Source: Bifidobacterium pullorum DSM 20433
GTDB lineage: Bacteria > Actinomycetota > Actinomycetes > Actinomycetales > Bifidobacteriaceae
DNA length: 64,000 bases
NCBI RefSeq assembly: GCF_000771405.1
Contig: NZ_JDUI01000002.1
Location: 124,001 to 188,000, forward strand
Direction of reading: 5' to 3'
The notes below the pieces were generated by a model. That model did no database searches and had not been told where the DNA came from. It saw nothing but the letters and a program-made list of their open reading frames with translations. The number at the start of each line of letters is the position of its first letter. Positions within the stretch are counted from its first letter, which is position 1. This document shows, piece by piece, positions 17,057-26,050 of the stretch. Both the position numbers and the translations under genes were made by a program.

Positions 17057-19432
17057 TCAGTCGACGACGGCGCCCTGGTGGAACGTACGGGAGATCACGT
17101 CGAGCTGCTGCTCCTTGGTGAGCTTGACGAAGTTCACCGCGTAGCCGGAGACGCGCACGGTCAGGTGCGGGTACTTCTCCGGGTGCTCGACGGCATCCTC
17201 GAGCTGCTCCTTGCGCAGCACGTTGATGTTGGCATGGTACAGGCCGTGGCCGTTGCCCGCATCCAGGATGCCGACCAGGTTGGTGATGCGCTCATCCTCG
17301 TCGCGGCCCAGGCCGTCGGGGGTGATCGTGTTGGTCAGCGAGATGCCGTCCAGCGCGTCGTTGTAGTCGATCTTGCCGACCGAGAACATCGACGGCAGCA
17401 TGCCGTGGGAGTCCATGCCGTTCTCCGGGTTCGCGCCCGGGGCGTACGGGGTGCCCTTCTCGTGGCCGGACGGGAAGGAGCCGGTGTTCTTGCCGTACTC
17501 GACGTTCGAGGTGATCGTCAGGATGGACTGGGTCGGGACGGCGCCGCGGTAGACCGGCAGGCGCTTGATCTGGCCCATGACCGTGGAGACGACCCACTTG
17601 GCGATGTCGTCGGCGCGATCGTCGTCGTTGCCGTAGACCGGGAACTCGCCCTCGGTGCGGTAGCCGACCACCAGATCGTCATCGGCGCCCTCGACATACT
17701 CGTACTCGTGGCCCGGCATGTCCTTGGCGTCCTTGTTGTAGATCGGGTAGACCTTGGCGTACTTGACGGCGGACAGCGAGTCGGCGGCGATGGACAGACC
17801 GGACATGCCGCAACCCAGGGTGCGGTACACCTCCTTATCGTGCAGGGCCATCTCGATGGACTCGTAGGCGTACTTGTCATGCATGTAATGGATGATGTTC
17901 AGCGCCATCACGTAGGTCTCGGACAGCCACTCGAGGGCCTTCTCGTAGTTGTTCTTGACCTTCTCGTAATCCAGGGTACCGTCGGCCTCGGGCTGGATCG
18001 GATCGATCACGCCCTTGTCGATGACCTGCATGCCGGTCATCTCGTCACGGCCGCCGTTGATCGCGTACAGCAGCGCCTTGGCGGAGTTCACGCGGGCGGC
18101 GAAGAACTGCATCTGCTTGCCGACGCGCATCGGGGACACGCAGCAGGCGATGGCCGCGTCGTCGCCCCAGTGGCCGCGGATCTCCTTGTCGGACTCATAC
18201 TGGATGGCCGAGGTGTCGATGGAGATCTTGGCGCAGAAGCGCTTGTAGCCCTCCGGCAGCTTCGGATCCCAGAAGATCGTGATGTTCGGCTCCGGGCCGG
18301 GTCCCAGGTGCTCAAGGGTCAGGGTGTTGAGCAGACGGAACGAGGTCTTGGTGACCATGGTGCGGCCGTCGTCGCCGAAGCCGGCGTCCGACCAGGTCGC
18401 CCAGTACGGGTCGCCGGAGAAGATCGCGTCGTAGTCCTTGGTGCGCAGGAAGCGCACGATGCGCAGCTTCATGACGATGTTGTCGATGAGCTCCTGCGCG
18501 CCGGCCTCGTCGAGCGTGCCGTTCTTCAGGTCGCGCTCGATGTAGATGTCGAAGAAGGTCGAGTTGCGGCCGAAGGACATGGCGGCGCCGTCCTGGCTCT
18601 TGACCGAGGCCAGGTAGCCCATGTAGGTCCACTGCACGGCCTCCTGGGCGGTCTGGGCCGGACGGGACAGGTCCAGGCCGTACTCGTTGCCGAGGTTGAT
18701 CAGCTTCTTCAGGGCCTTGATCTGCTCGTCATGCTCCTCGCGGAAGCGGATCCAGTGCTCGATCTCCGGCTCGGTGAAGTCGTTGCGGTACGGGATCGAG
18801 TCCTTGTCGCGCTGCTTGAACTTGATCAGGGCGTTCACGCCGTACAGGGCCACACGGCGGTAGTCGCCGATGATGCGGCCGCGTCCGTAGGCGTCCGGCA
18901 GACCGGTGAGGATCTTGTTGTGGCGGGCGACCTTGATCTGCTTGGTGTACACGCCGAAGACGCCGTCGTTGTGGGTCTTGCGGTACTTGGTGAAGATCTT
19001 CTTGATCTGCGGATCCGGCTCCTTGCCGGCCTCCTTGATGGCCTGCTCGACCATGCGCCAGCCGCCGTTCGGCATCATCGCGCGCTTGCAGGGGACGTCG
19101 GTCTGCAGACCGACGATCACGTTGTCGACCTCCGGGCTGTCGATGTAGCCGGCCGGGAAGGCGTCGACATCGGCCGGGGTGTGGGTATCCACGTCGTAGA
19201 CGCGCTGCTTGCGCTCCACGGACAGGTAGTTGTCATCGAGATACTGCCACAGATGCTTGGTCTTTTCGGTCGCATCGGCGAGGAAGGACTCATCGCCCTC
19301 GTACGGCGTGTAGTTCTTCTGAATGAAGTCACGCACGTCGATATCTTCCTGCCAATGACCGCCTTCGAAGCCGTCCCACGCCTTGGCGTTGAGCTCCTCC
19401 GGGGAGACCGCGGTTGCATCAACTGCTGTCAT
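17057..19432 (-). CDS. pflB: Formate C-acetyltransferase (pyruvate formate-lyase)
   Basis: 791 aa from the ATG at 19432, preceded by AAGGAG 5 nt away; a GTG two codons earlier is also possible. It converts pyruvate and CoA to acetyl-CoA and formate. The catalytic cysteine pair is in [14 protein letters not shown], and the radical glycine is near residue 763 in [10 protein letters not shown] close to the C terminus. Substrate-binding [13 protein letters not shown] and the [13 protein letters not shown] region are present. In bifidobacterial fermentation this step gives the extra acetyl-CoA used for ATP and ethanol. The activase gene follows downstream. Promoter and a CRP-like palindrome are upstream. 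Confidence 0.98.
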   Translation of the reverse strand: MTAVDATAVSPEELNAKAWDGFEGGHWQEDIDVRDFIQKNYTPYEGDESFLADATEKTKHLWQYLDDNYLSVERKQRVYDVDTHTPADVDAFPAGYIDSPEVDNVIVGLQTDVPCKRAMMPNGGWRMVEQAIKEAGKEPDPQIKKIFTKYRKTHNDGVFGVYTKQIKVARHNKILTGLPDAYGRGRIIGDYRRVALYGVNALIKFKQRDKDSIPYRNDFTEPEIEHWIRFREEHDEQIKALKKLINLGNEYGLDLSRPAQTAQEAVQWTYMGYLASVKSQDGAAMSFGRNSTFFDIYIERDLKNGTLDEAGAQELIDNIVMKLRIVRFLRTKDYDAIFSGDPYWATWSDAGFGDDGRTMVTKTSFRLLNTLTLEHLGPGPEPNITIFWDPKLPEGYKRFCAKISIDTSAIQYESDKEIRGHWGDDAAIACCVSPMRVGKQMQFFAARVNSAKALLYAINGGRDEMTGMQVIDKGVIDPIQPEADGTLDYEKVKNNYEKALEWLSETYVMALNIIHYMHDKYAYESIEMALHDKEVYRTLGCGMSGLSIAADSLSAVKYAKVYPIYNKDAKDMPGHEYEYVEGADDDLVVGYRTEGEFPVYGNDDDRADDIAKWVVSTVMGQIKRLPVYRGAVPTQSILTITSNVEYGKNTGSFPSGHEKGTPYAPGANPENGMDSHGMLPSMFSVGKIDYNDALDGISLTNTITPDGLGRDEDERITNLVGILDAGNGHGLYHANINVLRKEQLEDAVEHPEKYPHLTVRVSGYAVNFVKLTKEQQLDVISRTFHQGAVVD

Positions 19433-19489
19433 ATCCACTCCTTTTGGGTGATCGTCGGCGACGCATCGTTACGCCGTCGTTGGTTACCT

Positions 19490-19516
19490 ATTGTAGCCGC
19501 AGGCAGCTGAAAACAA
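19490..19516 (-). promoter_or_regulatory. pflB promoter
   Basis: On the minus strand TTGTTT (19511-19516) and TACAAT (19490-19495) are separated by 15 nt, 57 nt before the pflB ATG. The -10 is strong; the short spacing suggests help from an activator. Confidence 0.5.
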
Positions 19517-19528
19517 GCTGGAGGGCAA

Positions 19529-19544
19529 CGTGAGCTTCGTCACA
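19529..19544. promoter_or_regulatory. CRP/FNR-like palindrome upstream of the pflB promoter
   Basis: Minus-strand TGTGACGAAGCTCACG matches TGTGA-N6-TCACA at 9 of 10 fixed positions and is centred about 53 nt upstream of the predicted start. AAA precedes it, as in strong CRP sites. No binding protein is encoded in the window. Confidence 0.5.
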
Positions 19545-19583
19545 TTTCGTTATCGCTCACATCGTGCCCGGCGGATAACACGA

Positions 19584-19612
19584 CGGCGCCGCACCCGTCG
19601 GGTGCGGCGCCG
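19584..19612 (-). terminator. Hairpin after nadE
   Basis: Perfect 13-bp stem CGGCGCCGCACCC and complement with a 3-nt loop, 32 nt beyond the nadE stop on the minus strand. It also insulates the pflB upstream region from nadE transcription. Confidence 0.75.
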
Positions 19613-19643
19613 CATCGCGATACTTGGTGCCCGTCGGGGCGGA

Positions 19644-21341
19644 CTATTCGCGGAACGCGGTCGTCACCGGCAGTCTGCGGTCACGGCCGAAGGCGAGCGC
19701 GGTGACCTTCGGTCCCAGCGGATACTGGCGACGCTTCCATTCGGCGCGGTCCACCAGGCGCATCACCGTGTCGACGGTCGCCTCGTCGAACCCGTCCGCC
19801 AGCAGATCGGCGCGCCCGTGGGCGTGTTCGATGTACGCGGCCAGCACGCGGTCCAGCAGCTCGTATTCCGGCAGGCTGTCGGAATCCTTCTGTCCGGGGC
19901 GCAATTCGGCGCTCGGCGCCTTGGTGATGCTGTTGACGGGAATCATCACGCCGCCCGGCAGCGGCGTGCCGGCATCATGCGATTCGTTGCCGACCACCGC
20001 GATGCCGCCGATGCCGACGCCGGCCGCGGCGGCCCTGTTGCGCCAGCGGGCCAGCTCCCACACACGGGTTTTGAGCAGGTCCTTGATCGGCGCGTAGCCG
20101 CCGACCGCATCGCCGTAGATCGTGGAGTACCCGCAGGCGAGTTCGGACTTGTTGCCGGTGGCCAGCGCCAGCAGCCCCTTGGAGTTGGAGTACGCCATCA
20201 CGATGACGCCGCGGATGCGCGCCTGCAGGTTCTCGGCGGCCACGCCCTCCAGGGCGAGCTGGTTCTGGAACGCGGCGAACAGCGGTTCGATCGGCTGGAT
20301 GTCGTAGTGCGCGCCGAGGTTCGCGGCCAGATCGGCGGCGTCGTCCTTCGAACCGTCGGACGAGTACATGCTGGGCATCGAGATGCCCCAGACGTTCCCA
20401 CCGCCGCAGGCGTCCGCGGCCATGGCCGCCACCAGCGCCGAATCGATGCCGCCGGACAGGCCCAGAGTCACCCCGGTGAACCCGTTCTTGCGCATGTAGT
20501 CCTTCAGTCCCAGCACGCAGGCCGTATAGACCTCCTCATCGGGGTCCAGATCGGCGGCGATGCCGGTCGGGGTCTGATGCTCGGCTTCGGTATCGAGCGT
20601 GAAGTAGCTCAGGTCCTCCACGAACATCGGCGAGCGCTCCAGCAGCGTGCCGTCGGCGTCGACCACGAAGCTGCCGCCGTCAAAGATCAGGTCGTCCTGG
20701 CCTCCGACCTGGTTCAGGTAGATCAGCGGCGCGCCGACCTCGCGGGCGCGGCGGGCCGCCAGTTCCAGACGCGTATGGGTCTTGCCCTCCTCATACGGCG
20801 AACCGTTCATCGTCAGCAGCAGATTGATGCCACGGCCGGCCAGATCGGCCACGGGGCCGCCGTCCTGCCAGATGTCCTCGCAGATCGCCACGCCGATGCG
20901 CGCGCCGTCCACGTCGAAGACCACCGACCGATCCCCGGCCGAGAAGATGCGGAACTCGTCGAACACGCCGTAGTTGGGCAGGAAGTGCTTGTCGTAGCCC
21001 GCCCAGACCACGCCCTCGTGCAGCACCACAAGCCGGTTGCGGGGCTTTGCGTTCTCCGGGTCGGTGCCGACCGTGCCGACCGCCACATACAGCTCCCCCA
21101 GTCCTTCCTCGGCGAGTGCGGCGGCCAGATCGTTCGCCTGGTTCCAGGCGGCCTGCCGGAAGGTGGCGCGCAGGGCAAGGTCCTCGATCGGGTATCCGGT
21201 CAGCGTCATCTCCGGGAACACCACCACGCGGGCGTGTTCGGCGGCGGCGCGGCGGGCGTAGTCGAGCACCTTGGCCGCGTTGCCGGCCAGGTCCCCCACG
21301 CAGGTGTCGATCTGTGCTAGGGCGAAACGAATCTGTGTCAT
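19644..21341 (-). CDS. nadE: Glutamine-dependent NAD+ synthetase
   Basis: 565 aa from the ATG at 21341. The N-terminal nitrilase-type amidase domain has its Glu in VVVFPEMTLTGYP, Lys in GYDKHFLPNYG and Cys in IGVAICEDIW. The C-terminal synthetase domain has the ATP pyrophosphatase loop LGLSGGIDSALVAA and the family segment ATGNKSELACGYSTIYGD. It makes NAD+ from deamido-NAD+ using glutamine nitrogen. There is no ribosome binding site; TACACT lies 7 nt before the ATG, so the mRNA is probably leaderless. It diverges from the HAD gene. Confidence 0.96.
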   Translation of the reverse strand: MTQIRFALAQIDTCVGDLAGNAAKVLDYARRAAAEHARVVVFPEMTLTGYPIEDLALRATFRQAAWNQANDLAAALAEEGLGELYVAVGTVGTDPENAKPRNRLVVLHEGVVWAGYDKHFLPNYGVFDEFRIFSAGDRSVVFDVDGARIGVAICEDIWQDGGPVADLAGRGINLLLTMNGSPYEEGKTHTRLELAARRAREVGAPLIYLNQVGGQDDLIFDGGSFVVDADGTLLERSPMFVEDLSYFTLDTEAEHQTPTGIAADLDPDEEVYTACVLGLKDYMRKNGFTGVTLGLSGGIDSALVAAMAADACGGGNVWGISMPSMYSSDGSKDDAADLAANLGAHYDIQPIEPLFAAFQNQLALEGVAAENLQARIRGVIVMAYSNSKGLLALATGNKSELACGYSTIYGDAVGGYAPIKDLLKTRVWELARWRNRAAAAGVGIGGIAVVGNESHDAGTPLPGGVMIPVNSITKAPSAELRPGQKDSDSLPEYELLDRVLAAYIEHAHGRADLLADGFDEATVDTVMRLVDRAEWKRRQYPLGPKVTALAFGRDRRLPVTTAFRE

Positions 21342-21343
21342 GC

Positions 21344-21375
21344 GTTCCAGTGTAATCGTCCCGATACACTGGAAC
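21344..21375. promoter_or_regulatory. Divergent nadE/HAD promoter built on an inverted repeat
   Basis: Perfect 11-bp arms GTTCCAGTGTA (21344-21354) and TACACTGGAAC (21365-21375) are separated by 10 nt. Each arm contains a TACACT -10 pointing outward, one 7 nt before the nadE ATG and one about 39 nt before the HAD ATG. A single dimeric regulator could cover both. Confidence 0.5.
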
Positions 21376-21408
21376 CGGCATGATTCGTTTCCCGGGAAAG
21401 GCGTTCCG

Positions 21409-22215
21409 ATGACAACCGCCGACATCAAGGCCGTGTTCTTCGACGTGGACGGCACGTTGACCAGTTTCACCACCCACACGGTGCCGCAGTCCACCATCGA
21501 CGCGCTGCATATGTTGCGGGAGCGCGGCGTGCTCATCTTCATCTGCACGGGCCGGGCCCCCTCCCAGTTCGGCGTCGTGGCCGACATGATGCCGGTGTCC
21601 TTCGACGGCATCGTGGCCGCCAACGGGCAGTACTGCTTCGACGACCATGGATTCCTCGACACGCAGCCGATCGGCGTCGACGACATCGCCGTCATCGTGG
21701 ATTGGCTGGACAGTCACCCCGATGTCGTCGCCAGCTTCAGCGAACGCGATTACGTCTATTTCAACCAGATCACCGCCGCGATGGAGCAGACATGGCGGCA
21801 GCTGGGCAAGACGGCGCCCACGCGGTACATCGACGACCCGCACACCCGGCCGCTGACGCACGAGACGTTCCAGATCAGCCCGTTCATCACCCCTGAGCAG
21901 GAGGCGGAGCTGACCGGGCTGTGCCGGAACGTGGCCGGCGTGCGCTGGCACCCGGATTTCACCGACATGATCCCGGCCGACGGCGGCAAGCCGCGCGGTA
22001 TCCGTTGCTTCATGGAGCATCACGGGTTCGCCCGGGAGCAGACGATGGCCTTCGGCGACGGCGGCAACGACATGGCGATGCTTCGATTCGCCGGCATCGG
22101 CGTGGCGATGGGCAACGCGAACGACGAGGTCAGGGCGGCGGCCGACTACGTGACCGACGACGTGGACCATGACGGCGTCATGAACGCGTTGCGGCATTTC
22201 GGCGTGATTCGGTAG
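21409..22215 (+). CDS. HAD-superfamily Cof-type phosphatase
   Basis: 268 aa from the ATG at 21409 with GGGAAAGG upstream. Motif I is FFDVDGTLTSF (nucleophile and acid Asp), motif II ICTGR, and motif IV GDGGNDMAMLRFAG. The large C2-type cap between about residues 85 and 190 is that of the Cof/YbiV group, which dephosphorylates sugar phosphates and pyridoxal phosphate. The substrate cannot be read from the sequence. It shares a divergent promoter with nadE. Confidence 0.9.
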   Translation: MTTADIKAVFFDVDGTLTSFTTHTVPQSTIDALHMLRERGVLIFICTGRAPSQFGVVADMMPVSFDGIVAANGQYCFDDHGFLDTQPIGVDDIAVIVDWLDSHPDVVASFSERDYVYFNQITAAMEQTWRQLGKTAPTRYIDDPHTRPLTHETFQISPFITPEQEAELTGLCRNVAGVRWHPDFTDMIPADGGKPRGIRCFMEHHGFAREQTMAFGDGGNDMAMLRFAGIGVAMGNANDEVRAAADYVTDDVDHDGVMNALRHFGVIR

Positions 22216-22240
22216 GGGCCGCCGAATCCCACGATCCGCC

Positions 22241-23362
22241 TCACCACACGGCGGATATCGTCATGAGCAGCATCAGCAGCGCCACGTTGGCGACGGTGAA
22301 CCACAGCAGATACCGACCGCGGTGCTGCGGGTATTCGCGTACCACCATCTTGTAGGAGATCAGGCTGGCCATCGAGGCAATCAGCGTGCCCAGGCCGCCC
22401 AGATTGCACCCGACGATCAGCCCCGCCCAGTCATCGGTGAACCCCGACAGCAGCAGGGCCGCAGGCACGTTGCTGACGACCTGGCTGGCCAGCACGGACA
22501 CGATCTCCACGCGCCCCTCCAGCATGGTGGCCAGCAGCTCGCGGAACGGGCCGATATTGCCCACGTTGCCGATGAAGACGAAGAATGCGATGAACGTGGC
22601 CAGCAGCGCATAGTCGACGCTGGCCAGCACCCGCCGGTTCACCACAAGCAGCGTGACGGCGATCAGCGCGGCGGTCGTCCACGGGGGCACCAGACCGAAG
22701 ATGGCCAGCAGACAGAGCATGAAACCACCGGTGCAGCCCACCAGCGAACGCCGCCGGCAGATGTGCACGTCAACCGACACGCCCCGCACCGGTTTCGGCC
22801 GGCGCAATCCCACACCGATCACCGCCGCCAGCACCACGCCCGAAACCGTCACGTACGGCAGCGTCAGCGCCACCAGCTCACCGAAGTCCATCCCCGATTG
22901 CGCGTACAGGTACAGGTTCTGCGGGTTGCCCATCGGGGTGAGCATGCTGCCCAGGTTCGCGGCGATCGTCTGCAGGATCACCGTCGGCACGATCAGCCGT
23001 TCCCTGCCGGCCATGCGCAGCACCACCAGCGCGAACGGCACGAAGGTGATCAGGGAGACGTCGTTGGTGACCACCATGCTCAGGAAGAACGGCAGGAACA
23101 CCAGCGTCATCACCATGCCGCGCGTGGTGCCCACCCGCTGCAGCAGCGCGTCGCTCAGCCGCGCGAAGATGCCGATCTGCTGATACCCCTTCATCACCGC
23201 CATCAGCGAGAACAGCAGCGCCAGCGTCTCCCAGTCGATGTAACCGAGGTACGCGGCGGACGGCGGCACGATGAACGCCGAGATCACGGCCAGCGCCACG
23301 GCCACGCACAGCACCGTCTCGCGGCGCAGAAAACCGAGGACACGTCGAACGGGCAGGCTCAT
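22241..23362 (-). CDS. SLC13/ArsB-NhaD superfamily anion permease
   Basis: 373 aa from the ATG at 23362 (GGAGGG 6 nt upstream). It has about ten hydrophobic segments and the two repeats typical of ion-transporter superfamily carriers: SMVVTNDVSLITFVP and LTPMGNPQNLYLYAQSG. Family members move di- and tricarboxylates, sulfate or Na+/H+. No substrate can be assigned. It ends 25 nt from the convergent HAD gene and lies downstream of pcp on the same strand, 52 nt away, so it may be part of the pcp transcript. Confidence 0.75.
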   Translation of the reverse strand: MSLPVRRVLGFLRRETVLCVAVALAVISAFIVPPSAAYLGYIDWETLALLFSLMAVMKGYQQIGIFARLSDALLQRVGTTRGMVMTLVFLPFFLSMVVTNDVSLITFVPFALVVLRMAGRERLIVPTVILQTIAANLGSMLTPMGNPQNLYLYAQSGMDFGELVALTLPYVTVSGVVLAAVIGVGLRRPKPVRGVSVDVHICRRRSLVGCTGGFMLCLLAIFGLVPPWTTAALIAVTLLVVNRRVLASVDYALLATFIAFFVFIGNVGNIGPFRELLATMLEGRVEIVSVLASQVVSNVPAALLLSGFTDDWAGLIVGCNLGGLGTLIASMASLISYKMVVREYPQHRGRYLLWFTVANVALLMLLMTISAVW

Positions 23363-23414
23363 GTGGTTCCCTCCATCACTGGGATCCGGCGGATGCGGAT
23401 GCCGCGGCGTCAGG

Positions 23415-24065
23415 TCAGTGCGTGGCGCCGGCCACCATGTCGTCCGCCACGTCGCCGCGCACCACGGCCTCGATCGCGTATTCCAGCGACCTGGCGATGG
23501 TGTCCAGCGGCATGGACGGGGTGCCTTCGGGCTTGTCGACCACCTGGCCGGGCTCGTACGGCACATGCATAAAGCCGGCGATGGTGCCGGGGAACGTCCT
23601 GTCGCACAGGTACAGCGCATGGTACATGATGCTGTTGCACACGTAGGTGCCGGCGGTGTAGGAGATGAACGCCGGCAGGTGATTGGCCCGGATGTTCGCG
23701 ACCATGGCCTTGACGGGGACGGTCGCGAAATAGGCGTCCGGACCGTCGGCGCGCAGCGGCTCGCCCAACGGCTGGGCGCCGTCGTTATCCGGGATGCGGG
23801 CCTCGACGAGGTTAACCGCCACCTTCTCGACGGTCACGCAGCTGCGGCCGCCCGCCTGCCCCACGCAGATGACGGCGTCGGGACGTTCGGCGGCCATGGC
23901 CTGCTCCAACGCCTGGGCGCTGCGTGTGAACACGGTGGGCACCTCCAGTTTGACGATGTGTGCCCCCGCAATGGTGTCCGGCAGCAGTTTGACCGCCTCG
24001 TACGCCGGGTTGACGGCCTCGCCGCCGAACGGGTCGAATCCGGTGACCAGAACCTTATGCAGCAT
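23415..24065 (-). CDS. pcp: Pyroglutamyl-peptidase I
   Basis: 216 aa from the ATG at 24065, chosen because GGAGG lies 7 nt upstream; an ATG two codons earlier would be too close. The peptidase C15 triad is visible: Glu in VGQAGGRSCVTVEKVAVN, Cys in TAGTYVCNSIMY and His in FMHVPYEPGQ. The N-terminal VLVTGFDPFGG is diagnostic. It removes N-terminal pyroglutamate from peptides in the cytoplasm. Upstream on the same strand are the DUF969 and DUF979 membrane proteins, families often found beside pcp, separated by a repeat-rich 319-nt gap. Confidence 0.94.
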   Translation of the reverse strand: MLHKVLVTGFDPFGGEAVNPAYEAVKLLPDTIAGAHIVKLEVPTVFTRSAQALEQAMAAERPDAVICVGQAGGRSCVTVEKVAVNLVEARIPDNDGAQPLGEPLRADGPDAYFATVPVKAMVANIRANHLPAFISYTAGTYVCNSIMYHALYLCDRTFPGTIAGFMHVPYEPGQVVDKPEGTPSMPLDTIARSLEYAIEAVVRGDVADDMVAGATH

Positions 24066-24162
24066 TACCATGCCTCCTCCACGACCACGTTTCTTTATCT
24101 TCCTCAAAGACGGAACGACTCCGCAATACGGAACGACTCTGTCCGCCATGATAGTCACGTAT

Positions 24163-24230
24163 ATGCCAATCACCTTTTGCTTGTCAAATGTCAAGTACTT
24201 GACGGTTGACAAGCAAAAGGTGATTGGCAT
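24163..24230. repeat. Nested inverted repeats upstream of pcp
   Basis: Outer arms of 25 nt (24163-24187 and 24206-24230) are perfect complements. The 18-nt spacer contains the 14-nt palindrome GTCAAGTACTTGAC (24190-24203). Arms contain TTGTCAA/TTGACAA at the inner edges. The base composition is AT-richer than the surroundings. It lies 98-165 nt upstream of the pcp start. Confidence 0.85.
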
Positions 24231-24240
24231 TGAGCACAAG

Positions 24241-24348
24241 GCAATTTCATCGAACACGAGGCGATCAGCCATCAGTCACGAAGCGATCAGCCATCAGTCA
24301 CGAGGCGATTGACTATCGAACACAAGCCGATTACCCATCGAACCAGGG
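24241..24348. repeat. Degenerate 22-bp tandem repeats
   Basis: Five units of about 22 nt run in phase: 24241-24260, 24261-24282, 24283-24304, 24305-24326 and 24327-24348. The second and third differ at one base (GCGATCAGCCATCAGTCACG core); the outer units have the shared frame GCGAT..CCATCGAACAC. The array ends 36 nt from the DUF979 stop. No ORF is supported in this gap. Confidence 0.75.
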
Positions 24349-24384
24349 ACTCGGACGCGTTCCGCCATCCACTCCACGAATCGT

Positions 24385-25329
24385 TCAGCAGGCGATGAGC
24401 ATATAGACGATCTGCACGACAATCATCACGAACGCGGGCAGCACCTGGTTCTTGATCACGCCCATGCGGTCCTTCATCTCCAGCATCGCGACGGGCACGA
24501 TGTTGAAGTTCGCGGCCATCGGCGTCAGCAACGTGCCGCAGTAGCCGCAGGTCAGCGCCAGGATGCCGACCACGGCCGGATCGGCGCCCAGCTCCAGCAC
24601 GAACGGCGCGCCGATGCCCACGGTCATCACGGTGATGGCGGCGAAGGCGTTGCCCATGATCATCGTGAACAGCATCATGCCCAACGCGAACACGATGATG
24701 CCGACGGTCCGGTTGCCTTCGGGGATCACCCCGCCGACGATCCGCGCGATGACGTCGCCCACGCCGGCCGCATCGAAGATCGCGCCCAGGCTGGCCAACA
24801 GCATCGGCAGCATGCACAGCGGGCCCATCGCGGACAGCAGTCGTTCGGAGTCGCCGAGGAACACGGCGGGCGTGTTGGCGCGGTTCTGCGCCCACAGGAT
24901 AATCGCGGAGACGAACACGCCGATGCAGCAGCCGGCGAGCGCGCCGATGGCGGGGATCAGCGCGCCGGCGATGGCGAACACACCGATGGCGAGCGCGGGA
25001 ATGAACACCTTCTGCCCGATGCGCCGGAAGTTGGCCTCCACTTCGGCATCCGTCGGGTTGGCGGCCACGCCCGGTTTGACGCGCTGGGCGATGGCGGGGA
25101 CGACCATGATGACGATGAGCAGACCGTCGACCATCGGCGGGATCCACCGGCCGAAGGCGATGACGACGCCGAGCAGCGTCCAGAACACGAAGGTGCCGTA
25201 GCGCGACGGGTTGGACTTGTCGCGCAGGTTGCGCACGCCCGCGTAGATGCTCATCAGACCCATGACGATGTAGAACACCTCCATGATCTTGTCTGCGGAC
25301 GCAATCTCGGGATCCATGAAGAACGCCAT
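24385..25329 (-). CDS. DUF979 family membrane protein
   Basis: 314 aa with about nine hydrophobic segments. It resembles the DUF979 family, usually encoded next to DUF969 and pcp. AAGGGGAG precedes the ATG at 25329, only 4 nt after the DUF969 stop, so the pair is translationally coupled. Hairpin-like LTCGYCGTLLTPMAANFN and MGNAFAAITVMTVG segments look like re-entrant loops of an ion-coupled permease. The context suggests uptake of pyroglutamate-containing peptides or 5-oxoproline, which is inference. Confidence 0.8.
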   Translation of the reverse strand: MAFFMDPEIASADKIMEVFYIVMGLMSIYAGVRNLRDKSNPSRYGTFVFWTLLGVVIAFGRWIPPMVDGLLIVIMVVPAIAQRVKPGVAANPTDAEVEANFRRIGQKVFIPALAIGVFAIAGALIPAIGALAGCCIGVFVSAIILWAQNRANTPAVFLGDSERLLSAMGPLCMLPMLLASLGAIFDAAGVGDVIARIVGGVIPEGNRTVGIIVFALGMMLFTMIMGNAFAAITVMTVGIGAPFVLELGADPAVVGILALTCGYCGTLLTPMAANFNIVPVAMLEMKDRMGVIKNQVLPAFVMIVVQIVYMLIAC

Positions 25330-25333
25330 GACG

Positions 25334-26050
25334 TCACTCCCCTTCCTTCACCGCGGCCGGCATCCGGACGCCGGATTCGCCGCCGTAGTATTTCCTGCGC
25401 AGCCGCGCGTCCTTGACGATGTAGTAGAAGGCGGTGACGCCCACGGCGATCAGCGCGACCGGGATCTCGATGATGGCCAGCCGCAGCAGGTCCACGTCAT
25501 AGCCGAGCGGCGCAAGTGTGGTCTTGACCAGGATCGCGCCCGACGTGCCGACGAACAGCACCTGGCCGAAGAACCAGGCCACGTTCTCCATGCCGGAGGC
25601 CATGCCCTTGAGCTGTTCGACGTATCGCTCGTCCGGCTCGTGGCCGGAGGCCTCGATCGCGCCCACAGCCATCGGCATGATGATCGGGCGCACGAAACCA
25701 GCCACGCCGCCGAAGCTCACGTTGAACGCGGCGAACACCAGACGCATGACGCCGTACAACGCGATGATGATGCCGGGCGTGGCGCCCTTGGCCTTGCCAA
25801 TCAGCTCGGCGGCGGCCTGTTTCAGGCCGTTGCGCTCCAGTGTGCCGGTGACCAGCAGGATGATGATGAACAGCGCCACGCTGCGGTTCGAGACGAACGA
25901 ATCGCCCAGCGTGGTCAGGAAGCCGTCGATGCCGAGATTGCCTAGCAGCGCGGTGACGATGGCGGCCAGGAACACGATGAGGATCGAGTCCAGCCGCAGG
26001 GCGAAGCCGACGATGACGACGGCGATGCCCAACAGCACCAGATATTCCAT
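25334..26050 (-). CDS. DUF969 family membrane protein
   Basis: 238 aa from the ATG at 26050 (MEYLVLLGIAVVIVGFALRL). It has six or seven hydrophobic segments; FNVSFGGVAGFVRPIIMPMA and NVAWFFGQVLFVGTSG are conserved-looking loops. It probably forms a two-component carrier with the DUF979 partner, each giving half the transport path. The first gene of the cluster, it is preceded by an AT-rich 286-nt region that may hold its promoter. Confidence 0.8.
   Translation of the reverse strand: MEYLVLLGIAVVIVGFALRLDSILIVFLAAIVTALLGNLGIDGFLTTLGDSFVSNRSVALFIIILLVTGTLERNGLKQAAAELIGKAKGATPGIIIALYGVMRLVFAAFNVSFGGVAGFVRPIIMPMAVGAIEASGHEPDERYVEQLKGMASGMENVAWFFGQVLFVGTSGAILVKTTLAPLGYDVDLLRLAIIEIPVALIAVGVTAFYYIVKDARLRRKYYGGESGVRMPAAVKEGE

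Noticed and set aside
17042..19510. 822-residue open frame opposite pflB
   Set aside because: Shadow of pflB codon bias; pflB has all catalytic motifs.
24241..24348. 22-bp repeats considered as CRISPR
   Set aside because: Contiguous units with no unique spacers.
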